Shown: one piece after another, positions 1-8,517 of the stretch
Layout of the letters: every line of letters starts with the position of its first letter
Numbering within the stretch: position 1 is the first letter of the stretch
Assembly (NCBI RefSeq): GCF_050920755.1
Contig: NZ_CP158480.1
Coordinates: 1,798,001 to 1,862,000, forward strand
Source: Oligella sp050920755
Lineage (GTDB): Bacteria > Pseudomonadota > Gammaproteobacteria > Burkholderiales > Burkholderiaceae_B
Reading direction: 5' to 3'
Length of the DNA: 64,000 nt
The notes under the pieces: model-generated
Seen by the model: the letters and a program-made list of their open reading frames with translations, nothing else
The model's database searches: none
Told to the model about the DNA's origin: nothing
Program-made: the position numbers and the translations under genes

Positions 1-1239
1 CATGCCACCCAGTTTATTAGATAGGGCCATTAAAATCACTCCGCGAATTCTGGCTTGTAGATTTTCCTCGGTAGTGTCCGCCGGCAAATCTCCGAAAAAC
101 GGCGCTAATCCCTCCATATAGGCTTTAAACATGGGCTCAATACTGATATTGTGATAAGTCACACCCAAGCGCCCTGCCATATCCTCAGCCAAATCCAGGG
201 ATAATTGTGAAGTGTATTTGGATGAGAGCATCACGGCAGTGATATTAGCCGGGCCAATGGCATCATAAAGTACCGCCAACACGAGCGCTGAATCCATACC
301 GCCGGACAAACCTAATGCCGCTTTGCCAATCCCGCTATCTCTTAAAAAATCACGGGTCGACAGCACCAAGGCCCGCCAAATCTCAGACTCAGTCGCTTCC
401 GTGCTTTGATATAAGAGTGTCTCCGACGCTGCTGTGACATGCTCATTTGTGCTAAGGTCGTGCGCTTTAACAAAAGACCAGTGATGGTCATTTTCCAGCT
501 CAAATATCGCCATGGCTTCCACGAAATGATCTAATTCAAGCTGTAACTCTTGCTCCTGATTCAGTAAAAAGGCATGGCCTTCATAAATCAGCTCATCATG
601 AGCGCCCACTTGGTTGGTGTAGAATACATTAAATGGCTGCGCAACCAATTGATCCGCCAAGCGCTTTTGATATTCGCTGATACGACCTACATGATAGGGC
701 GTTGCGTCCAGCAACAACAGACTGTCTACACCCTGCTCTGCGATACGCTCGGCAAATCCCGTACGCCAAATATCATCACCAATCGCCGTGGCAAAGCGAT
801 GCCCCTTAAGCTCAAGCGTATTTTGCTCCAAATCAATGCCGTTCTTTAAATAAAAAGTAGCTCCCAAAAGCTTACTGCTTTTGGCTGATAATTGATGATG
901 CGTCTGCTTAATCTCGCCATTTAAAAGCACGGAGGCGCTATTAAATAACTGCCCCTCATGTAAGGTCAAGTGGCCCACCACGACGTGTAAATCACGGCAT
1001 TGTGCCAATTCCTGCGCCAAGCTATGCAAAGCCTCCTGCTGTGCCGCCAAAAAACTCTCCCGTGACACCAAATCCTGCAAAGCTACACCACACAGCGCCA
1101 ACTCCGGTAATAGCAATAAATCCGCAGCCTGTGCCTGTGCCGCTTTTGCAATCGCAACAATTTTGTGAATATTTGCCGTAAAATCGGCAACCGCGAATCG
1201 GGCTTGGGCAACGGCAATGGTTAAGGGGCTCATCATCAT
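1..1239 (-). CDS. nadE: NAD synthetase with fused nitrilase-like domain (3' end beyond window)
   Basis: The frame is open from the ATG cluster at 1239/1236/1233 to the window edge, about 411 codons, so the C-terminus is missing. The N-terminal ~270 residues align with the nitrilase (glutaminase) domain; the PEL motif carrying the catalytic Glu is at about residue 35. The C-terminal part is the ATP-pyrophosphatase domain: the SGGMDSA P-loop at about residue 310 and the ENLQARIRG stretch of NAD synthetases are plain. The enzyme amidates deamido-NAD in the last step of NAD synthesis. Oddly, the CED(I/T)W motif that supplies the glutaminase cysteine reads GDDIW here, so glutamine-derived ammonia may not be produced. 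Divergent from argH, with about 140 bp between the starts. The identification is firm; which of the three ATGs is used is not. Confidence 0.9.
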   Translation of the reverse strand, partial: MMMSPLTIAVAQARFAVADFTANIHKIVAIAKAAQAQAADLLLLPELALCGVALQDLVSRESFLAAQQEALHSLAQELAQCRDLHVVVGHLTLHEGQLFNSASVLLNGEIKQTHHQLSAKSSKLLGATFYLKNGIDLEQNTLELKGHRFATAIGDDIWRTGFAERIAEQGVDSLLLLDATPYHVGRISEYQKRLADQLVAQPFNVFYTNQVGAHDELIYEGHAFLLNQEQELQLELDHFVEAMAIFELENDHHWSFVKAHDLSTNEHVTAASETLLYQSTEATESEIWRALVLSTRDFLRDSGIGKAALGLSGGMDSALVLAVLYDAIGPANITAVMLSSKYTSQLSLDLAEDMAGRLGVTYHNISIEPMFKAYMEGLAPFFGDLPADTTEENLQARIRGVILMALSNKLGGM

Positions 1240-1380
1240 AACATTTTCATAAATAAAATACGCTTTAGATCAGGCGGCGTACAAAGCCTTTATAATTAAT
1301 GATTAGCAAAATCAATTAATTAAATTGCGCCATCGGCTGTATTGCCTGGTGCTGTTCTATTTTACAGATATTTTCAATCA

Positions 1381-2803
1381 AATGACTGATTCTACTACTC
1401 CGGATAATAACACTCACAATCAATTCGACAATAAGGCCAAGGCTTGGTCGGCCCGTTTCAGCGAGCCGGTTTCCGAGCTGGTTAAGCGCTACACCGCTTC
1501 GGTGGATTTTGATAAGCGCTTAGCCGCTTTTGATATTCAAGGCTCACTTGCACACGCTGAAATGTTGGCGCATGTGGGCGTTATCAGCAAGGATGACTTA
1601 GCACAAATTCAAAGTGGTATGGAGACCATTCTTAAGGAGATCGAGGCCGGTGACTTCGAGTGGTCACTGGATCTTGAGGATGTGCATCTGAATATTGAAA
1701 AAAGACTGGTTGAGCTGATTGGTGATGCAGGTAAGCGTTTACATACCGGACGCTCGCGTAATGACCAAGTCGCTACCGATATGCGTCTTTGGCTACGCTC
1801 AGAGATCGACAGCTCAATTGATTTACTCAAACAGTTACGCCATGCCTTAGCACGTGTTGCGTTGGCGCAGCATGCAACGATTATGCCGGGTTTCACTCAT
1901 TTGCAAGTTGCGCAGCCGGTGACTTTCGGTCATCATTTGCTGGCCTATGCGGAGATGTTCGGGCGTGATGCGGAGCGCTTAGCCGACTGTCGTCGCCGCG
2001 TTAATCGCTCACCGCTGGGTGCCGCCGCTTTAGCCGGCACCTCCTACCCTATTGATCGTGAGCGTAGTGCCGAGAATCTCGGCTTTGAGGCGGTTTGCCG
2101 CAACTCCCTGGATGCGGTATCCGACAGAGATTTTGCCATTGAGTTCTGCGCTGCTGCCAGCTTGGTAATGACACATATCTCGCGCTTATCCGAGGAATTG
2201 ATTCTCTGGATGAGCCCGCGCTTCGGCTTTATTAAACTGGCTGACCGCTTCTGCACCGGTAGTTCCATTATGCCGCAAAAGAAAAACCCGGATGTACCGG
2301 AATTGGCTCGCGGCAAAACCGGTCGTGTCAATGGTCATTTAATTGCCCTACTCACGCTTATGAAGTCTCAACCTCTGGCGTATAACAAAGATAACCAAGA
2401 GGATAAAGAGGGTTTATTCGATACGGCTGATACCCTCCGTGATACTTTAACGATTTTTGTTGATATGGTAGGTGGGATTACGGTCAATGCCGACAATATG
2501 CGAGACGCCGCGCTTCAGGGCTTCTCAACGGCTACGGATTTAGCGGATTATCTGGTTAAAAAAGGCCTGCCATTCCGTGATGCACACGAGGTCGTTGCTT
2601 TAGCGGTTCGCAAGTGCGAGGAACTCGGTTGTGATTTGGCTGAACTGGACTTAAGTCAGCTTAAAGCCTTTGACAGCCGCATTGAAGAGGATGTGTTTGA
2701 GGTCTTAACCCTTGAGGGTTCCGTGGCCGCTCGTAACCACCTTGGCGGCACCGCCCCTCAACGTGTTAAAGCGGAAGCTGAACGCATTTTAGCGGAAAAG
2801 TAG
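1381..2803 (+). CDS. argH: Argininosuccinate lyase
   Basis: The product (474 aa) cleaves argininosuccinate to arginine and fumarate, the last step of arginine synthesis, as a cytosolic tetramer. The TGRSRNDQ segment with the active-site histidine neighbourhood and the family signature GSSIMPQKKNPD with the mobile-loop serine are both intact. Length is normal for ArgH. The frame stays open upstream to a TTG at 1325, but the conventional N-terminus begins at the ATG at 1381 (MTDSTTPD, then QFDNKAKAWSARF), so that start is chosen. No strong ribosome site is visible before either start. Convergent with the intron and recX-recA. Confidence 0.93.
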
Positions 2804-2906
2804 TTTGAGGGTTTGGGTTGATGCATCTAAGGGTTTGAGAACTTAGAACCGAAAAACCTAGGGCGATGGCTCATTAGAATCGAGTAGGGTGAGGCTTACA
2901 CCTCAT

Positions 2907-2947
2907 CCCTCTCACAGAACCGTACGTACGGACCTCGTATACGGCTC
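2907..2947 (-). ncRNA. Group II intron domain V
   Basis: On the minus strand this reads GAGCCGTAT, then a bulged hairpin closed by ACGGTTCTGTGAGAGGG. That is the typical catalytic domain V with its AGC-type triad region. It lies between the maturase stop and a domain VI-like stem. Confidence 0.8.
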
Positions 2948-2957
2948 ATGTACATTA

Positions 2958-4232
2958 CTATTTAACATAGGCGCTAAACACATACCCCGTTTCAATTGAT
3001 TCTATATCATACAGCCCTATGGTAGTAAACCATTTATTCGGCATGGCATAGCTAGCCAGTGGACTCGCTGAATTTCGCCGGCGATTCATTGCGATTGAGT
3101 CAAACGGTGGTTTATATCCCATCTGTTTGAGACGTCTATGCAAGCGTTTCGGTTTTTTCCACAACTTGAGCTGAATGCTGCGAAGCCGCCTTCTAATCCA
3201 TCGTGCCAGTTCCCTAAAGCAACCCTTTGCATTCGCAATTCTAAAGTACTGAGTAAATCCCCTTAACAACGGGTTAAGCGCTTTGATGACCTTCTCTAAC
3301 GGTTGCCCGCCATTTCGTTTGGTCTTACTCTTAACCTTTTGCTTAAACCCTGACAGCTTCTTTTCTTGTATCTTCGTGTATTGACTATGAATCTCTACAC
3401 CCAAGAATTTAACTCCCCATCGACTATGGGTAATGTGAGTTTTGTCACGGTTCACTTGTAGCTTTAGGTCTTTCTCCAGTATATTAGTTGCTACTTCAAG
3501 GGCTCTTTGCGCTCCCTTGGCACTGCGACATAAAATTAAGATGTCGTCCGCATAGCGAACAATCCGATACTCTCGCTCGCGCATCGCTTGGTCGAAAGCA
3601 TCCAGATAGATGTTTGCTATTAGCGGACTGATGACACCGCCTTGTGGACTGCCAATATCCGTTTGACTCAGTTTGCCGTCAATCATGACACCACTCTGAA
3701 GGAACTGTGTAATCAGTGCCAACATACTGCTGTCAGTGACTCGCTTTCTGATGTGTTGGATAATCAGCTCATGGTCAAGACGGTCAAAGCACTTCGATAA
3801 GTCCATATCCACTACGTGCTTTAGCCCATAGGTTCTAATGAACATCGTTGCTTTATTAATCGCATCATGACAACTTCGATTCGGTCGGTAACCAAAGCTC
3901 GATGGGTGGAATTGCTCCTCGAATATCGGGGTCAGCAACTCATTCACGGCTTGTTGAACCACTCTATCTCGTACACTTGGTATACCAAGCGACCTTACCC
4001 CACCGTCTGCTTTCGGTATTTCTACTCGTTTTACCGGCAGGGCTCGGTATTGTTTCGTTTTGAGTTCATCAAATAATTGCGTCAGATTGCGCTCCAAGTG
4101 CTCGCCAAACTGCTTAAGCGTTTGACCATCTACGCCAGCCGCTCCGCCTGCTTGTCTTACCTTCTTGTAGCTTCTTAATAGCAGCTCCTTATTTAGCAGT
4201 CTGCCATATAAGCTGTAGTACACTCTACGCAT
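2958..4232 (-). CDS. ltrA: Group II intron reverse transcriptase/maturase
   Basis: The product (424 aa) splices the surrounding intron and copies it into DNA at new sites. Reverse transcriptase blocks are clear: the GIPSVRDRVVQQA region, the FGYRPNRS motif near residue 113, GSPQGGVISPLIANIYL near 190, and the catalytic YADD near 225. The maturase (X) domain follows, with a basic C-terminal tail typical of class C introns (RRRLRSIQLKLWKKPKR). There is no HNH endonuclease domain and the length suits class C. The gene is intact. Transcription may depend on read-through from recA-recX. Confidence 0.93.
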   Translation of the reverse strand: MRRVYYSLYGRLLNKELLLRSYKKVRQAGGAAGVDGQTLKQFGEHLERNLTQLFDELKTKQYRALPVKRVEIPKADGGVRSLGIPSVRDRVVQQAVNELLTPIFEEQFHPSSFGYRPNRSCHDAINKATMFIRTYGLKHVVDMDLSKCFDRLDHELIIQHIRKRVTDSSMLALITQFLQSGVMIDGKLSQTDIGSPQGGVISPLIANIYLDAFDQAMREREYRIVRYADDILILCRSAKGAQRALEVATNILEKDLKLQVNRDKTHITHSRWGVKFLGVEIHSQYTKIQEKKLSGFKQKVKSKTKRNGGQPLEKVIKALNPLLRGFTQYFRIANAKGCFRELARWIRRRLRSIQLKLWKKPKRLHRRLKQMGYKPPFDSIAMNRRRNSASPLASYAMPNKWFTTIGLYDIESIETGYVFSAYVK

Positions 4233-4976
4233 TATTTAACTTTCTCTCCACACTTTTGTGCGGTACGCTCCTATGCCATGTCCTCACTTGAGGTCGGTTT
4301 ATTTCCCCGGGTCAGATAGCGTGCCAGCGCTAAGGCAATCTACTATCACAATGCTCCAAGTACTCCCGTATACAGTTTCACTACTCAGCTCACCTGTCAC
4401 AGCTCGCCAAATTAGGAAGACCCCGTTAGCTAATCGGTTTGTGTATCCTCTCATGCAACACGTCATCAAACGTACGCTTATAATGTACTTCATCCCTTCG
4501 CAACAAATCACGCTTTTGACGATGATTCATTCTGTCAAACCCCGTTGACAGTCGATTTAGTTTTATCCTCCGACTCGTTACCGAGCTTCATCGGCTAAAT
4601 CTTACTCACTACTACGGACTCATCTGCCACCTCACACTTACACTAACCTTGGCTTTCACCTTGAGTCAGTGCACCCACTACGTGGGTACAGTGCCGGGCT
4701 TCCCCGGTTACTGCGTTAACTCCCTATAAGATATGCCATCCTCAATCACATGTTAGAGCTGACCAAGTATTGGGCTTTGCGCTATTTGGCACGCTTACCC
4801 CTCCAACCTGCCGTATCAGGTTCGCTTGCGCTATGTACATCTTACTTCCTATGGCTTCCTTCAGACCCTGCCGTTAGCCCGCAGCGCCCTTGCCATTCGG
4901 ATTATCTTCCCCTTGGTCAGGGTGATACAGGTATCTTGCAACCTGCCGGGTTTGCTAACCTCGCTGGGCAAACCAC

Positions 4977-5009
4977 AAAAGGCTAAGGGTTTGTGAATCC
5001 TTAGCCTTT
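4977..5009 (-). terminator. Intrinsic terminator of recA-recX
   Basis: On the minus strand AAAGGCTAAGG and CCTTAGCCTTTT form a perfect stem around a 10-nt loop and end in a T run, about 80 bp after the recX stop. The intron begins at the next base. Confidence 0.88.
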
Positions 5010-5091
5010 AATTTGGAATACTTGAACTGAAGCATGTGCCGACGATTCCAACATCAACACGATAGGACCACCAACAGCCAACCGAACACGG

Positions 5092-5706
5092 CTAACTCTC
5101 CTCAGCTGCACCGAGTGAATTTACCACCCGATAGACCACATCGGCACTGAAACCTCGGGAAGCCAAAAAACGCATTTGCTTAGCCTTTTCCTTGGCCTGC
5201 TCCTCGGGTCTCTGCTGCTTGAATTGCGCTAAGAGTTCCTCATCCACCTCGGCCTCCGGATCATACAGATCCAGTCCGTACTTAGTCCCGAAACGCTTTA
5301 ACCACACCTCACGAGCGCGTTGGTACTCAGAGTCTTTAAGATCCTCTTTAAGATCGGATAAAGACTCGCTATCAAGATTATGCTGTGACAGGGCCTGTAG
5401 AATCTTTTGATTTCCCCAGCGATGCTCTCGACTCTGCACAAAGCTCTCTACAAAACGCTCATCAGACTGCCAGTTTTCACGCTGTAGGCGAGCCATCACC
5501 GCATCAATCTCGTCAATATCATCCGTATAGCGCTGCAACTTTTGTCGCAGCTCTGCTTCGGAATGCTCGCGGCGCGATAGAAAAGCAATGGCCCTAGCCA
5601 AAAGACTGAACTGTGACTGCTTAGATTTAGAAGCTGCGGATTTAGTTAACAGCTCCTCTGAAAGGGAGCCGTAGCCTGCCCGATCGTCGCTATCGTGAGA
5701 ACTCAT
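5092..5706 (-). CDS. recX: Regulatory protein RecX
   Basis: The product (204 aa) binds RecA filaments and modulates their growth. It has the helical-repeat RecX layout: an ARAIAFLSRREHSEAELRQKL first repeat near residue 36, and the DERFVESFVQSREHRWGNQKI motif near residue 82. Length is slightly above the usual 150-170 because of a polar N-terminal tail. The start lies 9 bp after the recA stop, so the two genes form an operon that ends at the hairpin at 4977-5009. Confidence 0.92.
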   Translation of the reverse strand: MSSHDSDDRAGYGSLSEELLTKSAASKSKQSQFSLLARAIAFLSRREHSEAELRQKLQRYTDDIDEIDAVMARLQRENWQSDERFVESFVQSREHRWGNQKILQALSQHNLDSESLSDLKEDLKDSEYQRAREVWLKRFGTKYGLDLYDPEAEVDEELLAQFKQQRPEEQAKEKAKQMRFLASRGFSADVVYRVVNSLGAAEES

Positions 5707-5715
5707 CTAAGAAAC

Positions 5716-6792
5716 TCAGATTTCTTCAGGTGATTCGGCGTCGGCGTCCTCAACCGGGTTAGTTGACATGGCGCGCTGAATGATACCTAAATCCTCGCGG
5801 ATCTTATTCTCGATCTCCATAGCCATCGCAGGATTCTCACGTAAATACTCGCGAACATTGTCCTTACCCTGACCGATACGAGTGCCGTCATAACTGTACC
5901 AAGCACCGGCTTTATCCACAATACCGGCCTTAACACCCAAATCAATAATCTCACCCTCACGTGAAATACCGGTACCGTACATAATATCGAACTCGGTTTG
6001 CTTAAACGGTGGAGCGACCTTGTTTTTGACGACCTTAACACGGGTCTCATTACCAATCGTTTCGTCACCGCGCTTAATCGAGCCGATACGACGAATATCT
6101 AAACGAACCGAAGAATAGAACTTCAGTGCATTACCCCCGGTAGTGGTCTCGGGACTACCGAACATCACGCCAATCTTCATACGAATCTGGTTAATAAAGA
6201 TCACCATGCAATTGGTACGCTTGATTGAAGCGGTCAATTTACGTAATGCCTGACTCATCAAACGTGCTTGCAGACCGGGTAGATTATCCCCCATATCACC
6301 CTCAATCTCGGCACGTGGGGTTAAGGCGGCAACCGAGTCGATGACAATCAGATCCACCGAACCGGAACGTACTAAGGCATCGGTAATCTCAAGTGCCTGC
6401 TCACCGGTATCCGGTTGAGAAATTAATAAATCCTCCAGATTAATACCCAAGCGAGCGGCATACTGCACGTCCAAAGCATGCTCAGCATCAATAAAAGCAC
6501 AAATACCGCCGATTTTTTGCATCTCGGCAATTACCTGTAAGGTTAACGTGGTCTTACCCGAAGACTCCGGGCCATACACCTCGATCACACGACCGCGCGG
6601 CAATCCGCCTACACCTAAGGCAATATCCAAGCCTAATGAACCGGTAGACACAACCTGAATATCATGCTGGACCTCATTGTCGCCGTAGCGCATCACGGAA
6701 CCCTTACCAAATTGCTTTTCAATCTGGGATAAGGCAGCTGCTAGGGCTTTTGAACGCTCGTCATTAGCCGCGATAGTTGCTTTTTTACTCAT
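5716..6792 (-). CDS. recA: Recombinase RecA
   Basis: The product (358 aa) is the central strand-exchange protein and the co-protease for LexA. Walker A GPESSGKTT lies near residue 74, the catalytic Glu lies in the helix after it, and FINQIRMKIG and the GGNALKFYSSVRLDIRR core are intact. The start MSKKATIAAND is preceded by an AAGGAAAATT ribosome site. No CTGT-N8-ACAG operator is visible between the start and 7146, unusual for recA of an organism with LexA. The proposed left end of the island begins only about 113 bp upstream of the start. First gene of recA-recX. Confidence 0.97.
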   Translation of the reverse strand: MSKKATIAANDERSKALAAALSQIEKQFGKGSVMRYGDNEVQHDIQVVSTGSLGLDIALGVGGLPRGRVIEVYGPESSGKTTLTLQVIAEMQKIGGICAFIDAEHALDVQYAARLGINLEDLLISQPDTGEQALEITDALVRSGSVDLIVIDSVAALTPRAEIEGDMGDNLPGLQARLMSQALRKLTASIKRTNCMVIFINQIRMKIGVMFGSPETTTGGNALKFYSSVRLDIRRIGSIKRGDETIGNETRVKVVKNKVAPPFKQTEFDIMYGTGISREGEIIDLGVKAGIVDKAGAWYSYDGTRIGQGKDNVREYLRENPAMAMEIENKIREDLGIIQRAMSTNPVEDADAESPEEI

Positions 6793-6904
6793 GCAATTTT
6801 CCTTATAAATAAATTATGGTGCAAATGTAGCCGGCGCTTGCTCTGCTACGGTGCCCTCATTAGGCACTATAAAATCCCATATTCTTTGAGCTTGCAGGCT
6901 ATCT

Positions 6905-6915
6905 TGAGTAATTTT
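6905..6915 (+). other. Candidate left attachment core
   Basis: TGAGTAATTTT occurs here and in the same orientation at 54755-54765. A second GAGTAA follows in both places. Assigned as attachment core by position only. Confidence 0.4.
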
Positions 6916-6971
6916 AGAGTAATGTTAAACTTGTATCGAGTATTGATTTTACCACTATTCTAATAACAGCC

Positions 6972-7010
6972 CTACAATGCTTTTAGAAACCAGTTAATTT
7001 CCACACCGCT
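6972..7010 (-). pseudogene. Decayed 3' end of an AlpA-like gene
   Basis: The minus strand encodes SGVEINWFLKAL followed by a stop. It closely resembles the end of the neighbouring intact HTH gene (TGAEINRFLKVS, stop at 7147). An in-frame stop lies just upstream, so only about 12 codons of a second copy remain. Confidence 0.5.
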
Positions 7011-7013
7011 TTG

Positions 7014-7135
7014 TCATCTTGTCTACCTTTTGAGCATCTTGTCTATCTTATTGGGCAACTTGTACACCTTTTTAGGGCAACTTGTGCACTTTTTAAGACA
7101 ACTTGCGCACTTTTTAGACAACTTGTGCACTTCAA
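7014..7135. repeat. Six imperfect ~21-bp direct repeats near the island end
   Basis: The unit is approximately CAWCTTGTSYACYTTTTTRG, repeated six times with 20-22 bp spacing, i.e. about two helical turns. The last three copies (CAACTTGTGCAC or CAACTTGCGCAC) are nearly identical. Position between the att candidate and the excisionase-like gene suggests arm-type integrase sites or a regulator-binding array. Function is inferred. Confidence 0.6.
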
Positions 7136-7146
7136 TAATAGCCACC

Positions 7147-7398
7147 TTACGATACTTTTAAAAACCGATTGATTTCCGCACCGGTAATGCGTCCGTCACT
7201 GACTTTTATTCTTCCACTGTCAATGTGATTCTGTAGAGTGACATGTGACATTCTTAATAGTTTGGCCGCTTCTCTTTTGTTGTACACAACCATTTCCTCG
7301 TAAAGAATTTTAGCACCGGCGGTGGCGGCTTCCCTTAATAAATCTTGTAATTCATAAGCACTTAATGTGATTTGTTTATCCATTGTATCGACTTTCAT
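7147..7398 (-). CDS. AlpA/excisionase-like helix-turn-helix protein
   Basis: The product is a small DNA-binding protein (83 aa). Residues 38-80 form a MerR/AlpA-type winged helix: YNKREAAKLLRMSHVTLQNHI, then a turn and GRITGAEINRFL. Such proteins often act as recombination directionality factors or repressors of integrative elements. The ATG at 7398 is preceded by AGGAG at 7-nt spacing. The stop codon of the upstream gene (TAG at 7409) is part of that ribosome site, suggesting translational coupling. The location next to the att candidate fits an Xis role, but no experiment supports it. Confidence 0.65.
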   Translation of the reverse strand: MKVDTMDKQITLSAYELQDLLREAATAGAKILYEEMVVYNKREAAKLLRMSHVTLQNHIDSGRIKVSDGRITGAEINRFLKVS

Positions 7399-7408
7399 TA
7401 TTAAACTC

Positions 7409-7714
7409 CTACATGATCATTTCCGGTTCCGGATCGGACGTTGGTTCAAGTTCATTAATCTCAATCAACATTTCATCTAATTTAGCCACAGTTAAATCGT
7501 GATGTTCCATGATGGAATTAACATCATCCATCGTTTTTGCTTGTTTTATCATCTCCAGTATGTATATTCGTGCGCCGTGGATATAATCATTTAGATTTCT
7601 CAATAGATCGTATTTATTATTAGCGGTCAGTAAATGACTACCCTTTTCTATTGGTTCGGTGCTTACTCCTACTTGAAAAGTAGTAGTATTGGCAAAGTAA
7701 TATTGATTATCCAT
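7409..7714 (-). CDS. Small island protein with DPEPEMIM tail
   Basis: Not a family I recognise; 101 aa from the ATG at 7714, chosen because GGGAG precedes it (an upstream in-frame ATG at 7726 has no ribosome site). It is mostly helical and acidic. It ends SDPEPEMIM, which matches the end of the split small gene at 51178 (HDPEPEMVM), although the rest of the two proteins differs. Its stop overlaps the ribosome site of the AlpA-like gene. A terminator hairpin lies just upstream. Confidence 0.6.
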   Translation of the reverse strand: MDNQYYFANTTTFQVGVSTEPIEKGSHLLTANNKYDLLRNLNDYIHGARIYILEMIKQAKTMDDVNSIMEHHDLTVAKLDEMLIEINELEPTSDPEPEMIM

Positions 7715-7725
7715 CACTGCTCCCA

Positions 7726-7754
7726 TAAAAAAACCGCCTAGTTTCCTAGACGGT
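7726..7754 (-). terminator. Island-type terminator hairpin
   Basis: On the minus strand ACCGTCTAG and CTAGGCGGT pair around GAAA and are followed by seven T residues. It abuts the stop of the small membrane gene. Same family as hairpins at 43904, 49756, 50280 and 53442. Confidence 0.75.
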
Positions 7755-7957
7755 CAGTTATTTTCTTGCGCTGTTGAGGTGTTATTCTCATCAGTTTCTA
7801 CACTTCTTTCTATTTGTGTTGTATTAGCTTGCTCTCGGTCTTCATTTTTATTAAAGAATAATAAAAACATAAGAATTAATACAGTAAACAAGGCACGATA
7901 GATATTTCTAAATTCATTTTTAATGAAGAATGATGAAATCGTCATAAAAAACAGTAA
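7754..7957 (-). pseudogene. Small membrane protein, C-terminal part (split by IS)
   Basis: Remaining codons give a hydrophobic segment (NIYRALFTVLILMFLLFF) and a polar acidic tail. An IS at 7958-10801, flanked by GTAA duplications, cuts the gene. Removing the IS and one GTAA joins it in frame to 10806-10847, giving about 81 aa with two hydrophobic stretches. The start would be a TTG at 10847 preceded by AAAAGGAGCCG. The ATG at 7945 has no ribosome site of its own. Function unknown. Confidence 0.5.
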
Positions 7958-8022
7958 CTCTCTATGTCAGGATAGTTGTCACCCTCTAAATTTAAATCAA
8001 GAGAGCGGTAAGGATACTATTT

Positions 8023-8517
8023 ATGGGCCGTTATTCACTAGAGCGTAAGAACGCAGTGATCAATAAATTTCATAGTGACAACACATTGAGTCTTAGCGAA
8101 CTAGCTAGGCAAGAGAGCATTCCTACCTCAACCCTTTATAATTGGCTGAAACAAGTCAATTTAGTAGGTAATGCCATGTCAAAAAAACGCAATTCGGATA
8201 ACTGGTCTGCTGAGACCAAGCTGGCGACTGTGATAGAAACCGCCTCGCTTTCGGAGATTGAGTTGAGTGCTTATTGCCGAGAAAAAGGTCTTTACCCTGA
8301 GCAACTTAAGCGATGGAAGTCGGAGTGTCTACAGTCGTTTGACCAAAGCAAAGCTCAAGCTCAAGCGCTTCGCAAAGAACTTCAAGCCACGCGTCAAGAA
8401 AACAAGACATTGCAACGTGAGATTAAACGCAAGGAGAAGGCGTTAGCGGAGGCAGCAGCATTGTTGATGTTGCGAAAAAAGCTCAATGCGCTTTGGGAGG
8501 AAAACGAGGACGAATGA
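8023..8517 (+). CDS. ISa transposase OrfA
   Basis: The product (164 aa) has two tandem helix-turn-helix segments (SLSELARQESIPTSTLYNWL near residue 22, SEIELSAYCREKGLYPEQL near residue 80). A C-terminal leucine-rich coiled coil probably mediates multimerisation. It binds the IS ends. The stop overlaps the OrfB start as ATGA at 8514-8517. Preceded by GGTAAGG. Intact in both copies. Confidence 0.85.
   Translation: MGRYSLERKNAVINKFHSDNTLSLSELARQESIPTSTLYNWLKQVNLVGNAMSKKRNSDNWSAETKLATVIETASLSEIELSAYCREKGLYPEQLKRWKSECLQSFDQSKAQAQALRKELQATRQENKTLQREIKRKEKALAEAAALLMLRKKLNALWEENEDE

Larger units (their letters stand above)
2880..4976 (-). mobile_element. Group II intron, class C type, behind the recA-recX terminator
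   Basis: A retroelement of about 2.1 kb read leftward. Its 5' end is placed at the complement of 4976 (GTGGTTTGCC), directly after the terminator hairpin at 4977-5009. The 5' ribozyme domains fill 4233-4976, the maturase gene follows, and domains V and VI lie at 2907-2947 and 2881-2906. The 3' end, reading CCTACTCGAT on the minus strand, is near 2880. Class C introns are known to integrate just downstream of intrinsic terminators, which is exactly what is seen. The boundaries are inferred from consensus ends and could be off by a few bases. The short frames within 4233-4976 belong to the RNA and are not genes. Confidence 0.82.

Noticed and set aside
1325..1380. Extended argH start at TTG 1325
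   Set aside because: The extra 18 residues are unlike ArgH N-termini; the ATG at 1381 gives the usual beginning.
4258..4986. Rightward frames of 96 and 78 codons within 4258-4986
   Set aside because: They overlap the 5' ribozyme part of the group II intron on the opposite strand, have no ribosome sites and no family resemblance.
7014..7135. CRISPR array
   Set aside because: Repeats are contiguous ~21-bp imperfect units without unique spacers, and no cas gene is present.
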